Shown piece by piece: positions 44,936 through 52,025 of a DNA stretch of 52,025 nt. The notes beneath the pieces were generated by a model that searched no databases, was not told the origin of the DNA, and saw only the letters and a list, made by a program, of their open reading frames with translations. The DNA is from Cudoniella acicularis (lineage: Eukaryota; Ascomycota; Leotiomycetes; Helotiales; Helotiaceae). The translations under genes were made by a program, and so were the position numbers. The stretch covers positions 1 to 52,025 of the forward strand of contig JAAMPI010000206.1 in NCBI GenBank assembly GCA_013054445.1. Reading direction: 5' to 3'. Within the stretch, counting starts at the first letter, position 1, and every line of letters starts with the position of its first letter.

Positions 44936-47900
44936 AAGGCGGAGACATTCGAGACGAGACTCTACGAGCCATAGCAGGCGGCCTCGTCCAATTCCCTATA
45001 TTCTGTCCTACACTCGGCCTGGGCCGTCATACCCCATCAACCTATAAATGGTAATGGTTCCAGAAACCTGTATAGCAATCCTAACTATAGCATCACTTCC
45101 ATATGTCTTGCAAACTACAATCAGCAGGTACGTCCTCTCGGATTTCGCGGTGTTTGAGAGACGAAGACCTCGTAGGGATAATAGGAAGTGGTTTAGGGTA
45201 GGAGGGAAGGAGGAATACTCGTTAATGTAAGGGAACAACTGCTTGAAATTTGAATTAAGATCGTATAGCGGTAGACACTAAATCTAAAGAAGAAAACAGA
45301 GAATAGCACAGGCTAGAAAGGACATAGGATAAGATTAAATAGTAACGGTAATAACGACAATTATAAGAACTAGGCATCGTTGAGTTTTTACTGGTTTATA
45401 TGGTTTCCACTATACTGTCGTTACTATATATTAGGCTAGGTTAGATAAAAGCCACTCGTTTAAAAAATAATAAGTTCTAAAAGTAATTAAATCATAGTGA
45501 TGACTACTCGGCTTACTCACGATAATATGTAAGTAGCAAAGGGAAGGGAATGTTTACTTAGGCATTAGCCTCTAAAGTAGAAGGCAGTCTAGAGAGCTTT
45601 ATAGAGATAATTAAGGGGCGGAAAGACATATGATTAGTTTTGTTTAAACTTTTAAAGATAAGCTCTAGTATTATTAATTGATTTTAAAGCAGAAAATGAC
45701 TCAGTTACCACCTGTATGCCCTTACCAAATCAGAAGGGATAACCGAGGCAAAAATAACTCCTAACACGCTTTTTCTTCCTACGGGTGTCGTTACGTATAC
45801 GTTAGCTGATATCACATGACTTACTCCATATGACCTTTCCTCTTAACCTTTTCCCTTTTTCTTACATAGTAATTATATATAGTACTAATAGCGTATAATT
45901 ATCGTTGATCGCGAGCTACTATATTATTATCTGCTTAATAAATATAGGGTTCTACCTAGGTACCTACTCTCTATTAGGCTCAAAATCAAGGTGAAGGCAG
46001 TAAGGCATATATACATGCCCCTACTAAATTAAGAAAAAGTGGAAAGGGGGAAGGTCAGGTAGAGTAGGTTATACAATATCAGGTGATATACACGTGACGA
46101 GGCCCGCAGAACGAAAAAAAGTAGAAGTACGTTTTTGCCTCAGGTAACCCTTCTCCACTCTAACTTGCTAGAGTAGCTCAGGCATTTATAGAAGACAGCA
46201 GGAAAGTTCTCTCCTTAAATGAGACCCCCAGACCTTATTGCCGTGGGCAATGGTCTATAGGGTAATATATATCTATTTTATAAGGGTCCGGTTTGAGATC
46301 CTTAGGAGCCTCTTTAGGCTCCTATGAATAATTGTCAAACTTGACAAAAATAACATGGTACAAGCCCTAAGCTATTATCTAGCCTTATTAGTTAAGTGGG
46401 TACAGCTCAGGGACTGGTTAGGGACTACTCAGGGGCTGCTCAGGTTGCTTAGACAGCTCAGGTGAGCTAGCTAAGCCGAGGGTGAGCCGAGGGTGAGCCG
46501 AGGGTGATTAGCGCCTAAATAAAAGCGGCCATGCTTACCAACCGAATGTGGAACGAAAATTGAAGGATTAGAGTTCAACTACCACAGGGGCATACCCTAA
46601 AGGACAAACACCAACTATAAATTCTTAACAATATTCTGTTGTCAATGGTTCCTAGATAGAGGAGACTGTTGTCACACTAGACAATCCTAAGTCTATAAAA
46701 ACAGAGGAGCTAAGAGAGTTGCTGATTACAGGTCTAGCGGGCGATGGTCGCTTTCTTTCAACTGGTCGGCTACAAGCCAACCAGTAGGATGGCTTAATCC
46801 TTACGATTCGCTAGAGCCGTGTAGTGTTAGGAATACCCCTCTGCCAGAGCATAGGCACAGGGCAATGTCGTCAGAAGTGAAGGTCATACCAAAGTCTTGG
46901 TTTAGGGAAAGCAAGGACTTCTGTAATTGGTGAATGGAAAGCAACTGTTACAAAAATAAACAGCCCTAAGAAGTTTCTATCTTGTTTGACACTCTAGTAA
47001 ACATAGAGATCGGATAAGCAATAACTGGAGACATTAATAGAATATGACAACCGATCTTCTCTGCCCCCTGTCTCTGCCCTCTGCCTCTGCTTAGATTTGC
47101 CTATATGAATCACTAGTACCAAAGGATGGCAACACTAACCTCGCCTTTATAACTGTCATGGCACATAAAACCTTCTTCATCTATAGCAATTCTCCACGGC
47201 AATGGTAAAATTTGTATGGCAACTGCCTTGCATTTTAAAGTTGGATTCAAGGTAAAAAATACCAATGGAAGCTCCCCAAGCTCGGAGGCACCTGTGGGCA
47301 GTATTCGGCTCCCTCAGCCATTTGGGGCATCGGCTCAAGATCAACTGGGGACAGAGCAGAAACATGGAACAGAGACATATGCTCCCGCTAAGGATGGCAG
47401 CGAGAAGGGATGGCTAGCTAGAACATGCTTCACTTTGATCAGAAAAGGGACGCTGGCATTGGGAGCGGCTTTGCCGTGTCATAACCTTGTGTTGAGATTG
47501 TGCTAATGCTACTATAATACAATACATTGAGAAGACATTTCAAGCATTCAAATGAAAAGTATAGAGCTCAATCCCTTATTAAGTCTGTCATCAATTTTTA
47601 AGAATTGACCTTAGCTAATTCTACAGATACCACTTCCTCTATTTGCTGTCCATGCCAACCGTTTTGATTGTATTTGCGCTCAGGAGCACCCCTTCCATCA
47701 TAATGGCTTTGCTAGAGACAATCTCCTTGATCTCTTTATATGAAATCCTTAAGACTATACCCCTAGCCCTCTTATTACAATCCTGGAAATCAAAGATTAG
47801 ACCAATATGATCAGCTTTATGATACAGCTCCAGCTTTGCAGAACAATGGATACAAACAGTCTATAGCTCCATTAATGGTGTGTTGTCTCTGAAGAGCCTG

Positions 47901-47939
47901 TACTTGTGCTTGATCCTAGCAAGAAGAGCACTAAGAGGG
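44936..47939. other. Repeat-relic tract without supportable genes
   Basis: AT-rich with scattered TAA/TAG stops. It contains the repeat at 46425-46545, a near-palindrome ACTGGTCGGCT...AGCCAACCAGT at 46761-46785 and a hairpin at about 46301-46323. Frames such as 47216-47506 show no family motif. Minus-strand 47.65-47.94 kb has readable but unrecognised coding-like debris. Confidence 0.5.
46425..46545 (+). repeat. Dispersed repeat, copy 1, with internal 11-bp tandem units
   Basis: This region (GGCTGCTCAGGTTGCTTAGA ... GTGATTAGCG ... AAGCGG) matches the reverse complement of 51765-51890 along about 120 bp. The unit GCCGAGGGTGA occurs three times in a row here (46475-46507) but only about once in the other copy. 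A hairpin nearby (about 46301-46323) corresponds in position to one by the other copy (51943-51968). Together they suggest part of a transposon end or LTR. Confidence 0.7.
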
Positions 47940-47940
47940 A

Positions 47941-48065
47941 GGTTCTACTGTAATGGCAATAGAGAGTGCTACAGTACCGGCGAGCTGCAGCCTATTGCTA
48001 GAGACTTTTTTAAGAGAAAGAAATCTATTGATATAGTTGATTGCAAGGAAAAGTGTTTCCTGTCG
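47941..48065 (-). pseudogene. Cyclin-box fragment
   Basis: The minus-strand frame reads RQETLFLAINYINRFLSLKK followed by SSNRLQLAGTVALSIA, closely like the core of B-type cyclins (usual form ETLFLAVN-IDRFLS, then LQLVG--A-FIA). The conserved Asp of the IDRF motif is Asn. The frame stops at TAG right after VEPPS and has a stop upstream, so only about 40 residues survive. Flanking frames (47969-48250, AFGFELGWSYDQAYDR) read like protein, but I cannot connect them. This is a fragment, probably moved or duplicated with repeats. Confidence 0.5.
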
Positions 48066-48796
48066 TAAACAAGATCGGGAATGAACTTTGTCTCGTTTGG
48101 GGATTTTTCATACCACAAACACCATTCCCACGACTTGCTCTCACAGCCTATATCCAGCTGGGTATGCGCCATGTCTGCACTTCTATCATATGCTTGGTCA
48201 TAACTCCATCCTAGTTCGAAGCCAAAGGCGCAATGGTCCTCCTAGTTGGCCTTGTCCTGAATTCAAATCCATTCGCGAAGTCTAACATCTCAGTCGCATC
48301 CACGCTTTCCTCGCTTCAATCGAAAATCATGCTGTTGGGCTATGTCGCGGTTTGGCTCGTACTGCTCAGCAAAGTAGCAAATAGTTGGGGCACCAAGGCC
48401 ACGTTGCCGATATTGTATGCAGCGGGCGTTCCAAGTGATTGGGCTGCGACGCAATGGCAGGAGTTCGTGGTGTTGGTTGCTCATTATAGAGGTTCTCCTG
48501 TCGTTGTTGCTCCTGTGAGTGTCCCCCTTCTCTCTACAATGATATTGGTGCTCACAAAATTGCAGATGGGAATTGTTGTATAGGCACTGTTCCAAGGCCC
48601 CGAGGATACTACTGCCAGGAAGCAAGAATGAGCATCTATTTTTCCGAGAATTATTTTGTGATCAACATGTCCAAAAGAGCTCTGATTAGGTATATAGCTG
48701 GAGCTTGCTACAATTTTGGTATACATCTCGCTTTCTTGCTTTTGGTGATAATGCTACCATTTCATCATTCCTGAGCCCTATTAACCTCCCCTAAAA
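48066..48796. other. Gene debris and intergenic region
   Basis: A minus-strand frame at about 47969-48250 reads DHCAFGFELGWSYD...MAHTQLDIGCESKSWEW and may be part of a lost gene, but it has stops on both sides. Plus-strand 48233-48583 is judged a chance frame. This is also the downstream region of the HET gene. Confidence 0.4.
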
Positions 48797-50695
48797 CTAA
48801 CAAGTCAAAGAAACAAACGTCTTCATATCCATTCTAATGATCATCTCAATTCCATATGGTACGGCGACTTGTTCCGCTTTATCCTCCCGTATAGGTTGTA
48901 AATTCTTACAATCGACATTAAGGTAAAGCTTACCAATGAGTCGAAATCCACTAGCATCGCCATCATCATTATGGAATCGAAAGTCTTCCGAAACGGCCTC
49001 CTCTCTGATGAGTACACCAATATCAGTATTCGCAAATTGACAGATTCGATCTCCTTTTTTAACTTCCGCAGGTGCTACTCCCAAGAAAAAATTGCTTCCC
49101 AGGAAGATTCGAGGCTGCTGTGGCGTAGAGATTGGGGAAGTTGAGACTCGTGGTTCTTCCGGCAATGTACTCCGCCGAGGCCTATCTCTAGAGCCGGCAT
49201 ATGCCCAATTATCCTGCGCTCCATACTCGTCAACAGGAACACCTCTGACATAACAATCTTGCTGGTCGAATGCGCGGATCTTGGCTAGGTCGGCGTCATC
49301 CATCTTGAGAAGAACGTTGTTGTAAGATTCGTTTGCTTCCCTTACTTTTTCACTATCCTGTGGTAGCTTGTAGTGTAGCTCGAAGATAGCCTTCCATTTT
49401 CTGTTGGCCGATGCAGACGAAATCATCTCGTCGTACGTTGGTCCCACTTCTAAGACCTCTCCACAAAGACCTCCTCTGACTTGAACCTGGTCACTAGAAA
49501 TGACAGGATGTTCAAGCGTTGCTAGACTATTTCCACCGATCAATCCCCAAAGAAACTGACTGTACCGCACAAGGCGTGTCTGTCTGTCGATGTCGTTTGC
49601 GGCCCCATCGTGGAAGAATCGACGCCGACAGAAGTGTTTGATGCAGTCTGCATGAACTTCAGACATTGATTTGACGTAATTTGCTTGAAGAGTTCCATCG
49701 TGACAATCATGTGCAAGGCCAAGGAAGGCAAAGATTTTATCTCTTGGTTCTTGACATTGCGCGTGCTGAAATCTTTCTAATAAAACTTCGAGCTGGTTGG
49801 ATTGCTTGTGTCGGGCCTTCCTTTGTTGGTCCAGATTCTGGATAAGTTGTAATCTACCATAGCCAAGAGGAAACAACAGTTGGGGAAACGATTTAGAAAA
49901 GACGAATTGGCAGAACTCGCTCCAGCCATATCTGTCACGGCTAGTACAGACAATCAAGTCTGTTGCAAGCCCAATCTCTTGTATAATCCAGATTCTGGTC
50001 CAATAGGAATTGGATAAGAGCCAATCTGGCATATCCTTCAAGGCCTCCCATTTATCTGGGTTGGTCCTTTGAGACCACTCGTGATGCCTAGGTTCCGGGA
50101 ACCCAAGCCAAATCAATACACAAAAAGCGCGCGTGTATATATAATCCATCAACGCGACTTGCTTACTGCGCTCGTCCAGATCTTCTTGATTGATGCAGAT
50201 AGCATCGATCCAGTACAATTTCCCTGTTTCGAACGTGTCCCTCGTGCGGAAGTTTTGTAAGGCCTCGAATAGATTTTGACGGATTAAGAATAATGCACCA
50301 TTGATTTGAATCGTATGAGTTTTGTCTACGTTTCCCCAAGCGTATGAAAGAGCACTATACACTGGCTTCTCTCTGAAAGTCGAATGTATGAGATCGCATC
50401 GTATGGTGTCATCCCAGTCCAATTCTGGGTGTATGGAAAGAAGTCGAATACTGTCCACAGAATCATCGAGTGGCGAGTAAGTCATGCGAGGTGTTGATAC
50501 AGCTGGAGTCTCGGGGCCGTCTTCACTCGATGGTGGAACTGGAAACAGGATGTCCGCGAGTCGTTTCGGAACTTCAGCCTCATGGCTGTCGATGTCTTCA
50601 ACGTCAGATATTTCCTCTCCCAATGATGATGGTTCAAGTGTTGAATGATCTTCCATAACGACAGAATCGGAAAGGTATGGACGTGGCCGCGGCAA
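48797..50695 (-). CDS. HET-domain (heterokaryon incompatibility) protein
   Basis: A single exon of 632 residues. HET domains (PF06985; TIR-like) trigger cell death when genetically different hyphae fuse; the partner is unknown here. After an acidic Ser/Pro/Glu-rich N-terminus of about 80 residues come the three HET blocks: YSALSYAWGN (about 112-122), LYWIDAICINQEDLDERSKQ with VALMDYIY, and WTRIWIIQEIGLA (about 235). Further downstream, EPRDKIFAFLGLA is another conserved block. The C-terminal half (GFRLIGKLYLNVD near the end) is typical of long HET proteins. Met1 (50695) and Met14 are both possible starts. The frame has no stop or frameshift. No NACHT or WD repeats are attached. It lies between repeat copies in a RIP-like region, yet is itself undamaged. 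Confidence 0.9.
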   Translation of the reverse strand: MPRPRPYLSDSVVMEDHSTLEPSSLGEEISDVEDIDSHEAEVPKRLADILFPVPPSSEDGPETPAVSTPRMTYSPLDDSVDSIRLLSIHPELDWDDTIRCDLIHSTFREKPVYSALSYAWGNVDKTHTIQINGALFLIRQNLFEALQNFRTRDTFETGKLYWIDAICINQEDLDERSKQVALMDYIYTRAFCVLIWLGFPEPRHHEWSQRTNPDKWEALKDMPDWLLSNSYWTRIWIIQEIGLATDLIVCTSRDRYGWSEFCQFVFSKSFPQLLFPLGYGRLQLIQNLDQQRKARHKQSNQLEVLLERFQHAQCQEPRDKIFAFLGLAHDCHDGTLQANYVKSMSEVHADCIKHFCRRRFFHDGAANDIDRQTRLVRYSQFLWGLIGGNSLATLEHPVISSDQVQVRGGLCGEVLEVGPTYDEMISSASANRKWKAIFELHYKLPQDSEKVREANESYNNVLLKMDDADLAKIRAFDQQDCYVRGVPVDEYGAQDNWAYAGSRDRPRRSTLPEEPRVSTSPISTPQQPRIFLGSNFFLGVAPAEVKKGDRICQFANTDIGVLIREEAVSEDFRFHNDDGDASGFRLIGKLYLNVDCKNLQPIREDKAEQVAVPYGIEMIIRMDMKTFVSLTC

Positions 50696-51764
50696 TTCTG
50701 GGGTTTAAATTTCAAGATTATGAAAGGGATGAGGAGCTTCGTAACCTCATGTCGTTGTGAGAGGCGCTAAACTTTTGGAATTTGCGACTCCAGCTAGTCG
50801 GATGAGTGGTATCATCAATACAAGCAATAGAACCACGGAGATCGTCTGGAGGACTCAATTAGGGTAAATCAAGTATATTATCAACTGTATCGAGAAAACT
50901 ATGAGGGCATCGGGCCACATATCTGGACTACAAGTGAGACGTGCCTGAAACAGGCCACACTTCAACATACGAAGGTACAGCCCATAAAGAAAGTAACAAT
51001 TGACAAGGGTCAGAACGCCACACGCGATTTTGACAATTGATAACTTTCGCTATACACCACTAAAAAACTTCATTTAAGCACTAGAATAGCCCCTAGGATG
51101 AGGACTATACACTAGTAACTTTTTGTGTTTTGGGGATACGTTGTAGTTGTGTTGCAAGGGGCTCAAAGTCAAGACCCCTGCTAGTGCTATGCCTTTCTTT
51201 ATGGGCTGTACCTCCGTAAACTTGTAGGCTTGACGCGCACGTGATTTGTATGGGTTGCGTGGTCTTATGTGCGTTGCACAGCCACCACAACATTGAACAT
51301 TTTCGCTCACCGGAAACCTCGTTCAAATTTTATACTTTTTTATGCTTTCTCCTTGATAAAAATAACTTGTCCATCGCAGATGGGCCAGTTACGGCATTTG
51401 TAATCCTTTCCCATTCTTTCACATGCGGCGGCATGCTACACAGCACCAAAATGTAAGTAAGACCTCAGAATGGCTTCAGAATTTGGGCGCTCAACCGAAA
51501 CATTGGAAACATTCGAGGTCCGGTCAAGGTTCTGTAGAAAGATAGTGAAGCAGCTGTTTAAAGTAGGACAGTTTTATCCTTTGCCACTTGGCGAGCCAAC
51601 GATTCGAACTCAAGTCAGCCACTTCCACATTAAGTAATTTACTGTGGAGGAGAAATCGCCAATGTTTATGGCATAAAAAGTTCAATGCTAATTTAAAGAT
51701 GCAACGCTAGATAATTTAAAAAAAAAATTATAATTCTGGTATTGTGAATCAATTTCTTCTATCT
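50696..51764. other. Intergenic, about 1.1 kb
   Basis: Promoter side of the HET gene. No gene supported; frames at 51074-51326 and 51241-51456 are mutually overlapping and motif-free. No tRNA found (the GATTCGAACTC at about 51602 does not form a T-arm). Confidence 0.6.
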
Positions 51765-51890
51765 GGTGCCTCGTATGCGGTTAGCAAGCTTGCCGCTCTT
51801 GCTCAGGACGCTAATCGCCTTCGGCTCACCAGAGACTCAGTCAACTCGCCTGAGCTGCATAAGCAACCTGAGCAACCTGTGGTTCCGGGC
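51765..51890 (-). repeat. Dispersed repeat, copy 2 (inverted)
   Basis: The reverse complement of this stretch aligns with 46425-46545 (shared blocks GCTCAGGTTGCTTA, CAGCTCAGG, GATTAGCG, AGCGGC, AACCG). Just after it, GAGGCTCT (51943-51950) and AGAGCCTC (51961-51968) form a perfect 8-bp hairpin around GTATAAGAAG. The element may continue beyond the window end. Confidence 0.7.
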
Positions 51891-52025
51891 CCACTTTTAT
51901 CATTATTGCCTTAGGCACACAAGTAATTAAACATAGATCTTCGAGGCTCTGTATAAGAAGAGAGCCTCTCCCACTCATAGAAATACAAGCGGGTTTTAGT
52001 TCGAAAAATCACAAAGAAATATCAA

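Noticed and set aside
48233..48583. Hydrophobic plus-strand 116-residue frame
   Set aside because: Looks membrane-like only because of Leu/Val richness; no start context or family match, and it overlaps coding-like debris on the other strand.
51590..51630. TTCGAA-containing sequence resembling a tRNA T-loop
   Set aside because: The flanking bases do not pair as a T-stem, and no acceptor or D-arm can be formed.
1..52025. CRISPR arrays, bacterial operons, riboswitches
   Set aside because: The DNA is fungal, with introns and eukaryotic families; no regularly spaced repeat array was seen.

Overview
The window is nuclear DNA of a filamentous ascomycete (Pezizomycotina). The evidence is the gene families present (HET-domain protein, 2EXR protein, CFEM protein, PTH11/rhodopsin-like membrane proteins, Hst3/4-type sirtuin, fungal P450s), the very short introns (about 49-77 nt, GT...CTAAC/CTGAT...AG), and AT-rich repeat relics whose stop codons are almost all TAA/TAG, as repeat-induced point mutation (RIP) would produce. 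A Leotiomycete is possible, but the sequence does not prove the class. Exon models below were built by hand from splice signals, reading phase and family motifs.

Layout. 1-2.3 kb: the 5' part of a rhodopsin-like gene leaving the window, then a methyltransferase gene broken by one in-frame stop. 4.4-7.0 kb: a poorly supported small ORF, then an unusual fusion of a fungal STAND-type N-terminal domain with a Ras-like GTPase whose nucleotide-binding motifs are altered. 7.3-7.7 kb: an AT-rich element with inverted ends. 8.8-12.4 kb: an intact flavin monooxygenase and an unrecognised 3-exon gene. 13.7-16.5 kb: an Hst3/4-like sirtuin. 17.4-22 kb: decayed genes (a Gfd2/YDR514C-like exonuclease and a Ser/Thr/Pro-rich secreted protein). 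23-29.5 kb: a 2EXR protein, a solo LTR, a small secreted protein gene 70 bp downstream of it, a PTH11-like remnant and an AYR1-like reductase. 30.2-38.6 kb: two P450 pseudogenes, a second copy of the LTR in inverse orientation beside a truncated ABC-transporter exon, and an intact PTH11-like receptor gene. 39.7-43.6 kb: an intact StcS/AflN-like P450 and a CFEM GPI-type protein. 43.6-48.8 kb: a gene-poor, RIP-like repeat tract holding a zinc metallopeptidase pseudogene and a cyclin fragment. 48.8-50.7 kb: an intact HET-domain gene. The end of the window carries an inverted copy of a repeat also found at 46.4 kb.

Reading the whole: this looks like an accessory, repeat-rich, gene-decay region. 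Intact oxidative enzymes (FMO, P450, SDR) lie beside broken ones (two P450s, a methyltransferase). No polyketide, peptide or terpene synthase is present, so a complete metabolite cluster cannot be claimed. The best candidate for something undescribed is the STAND-N/Ras-like fusion at 5139-6988, followed by two lineage-restricted-looking genes (11640-12383 and 25909-26736).
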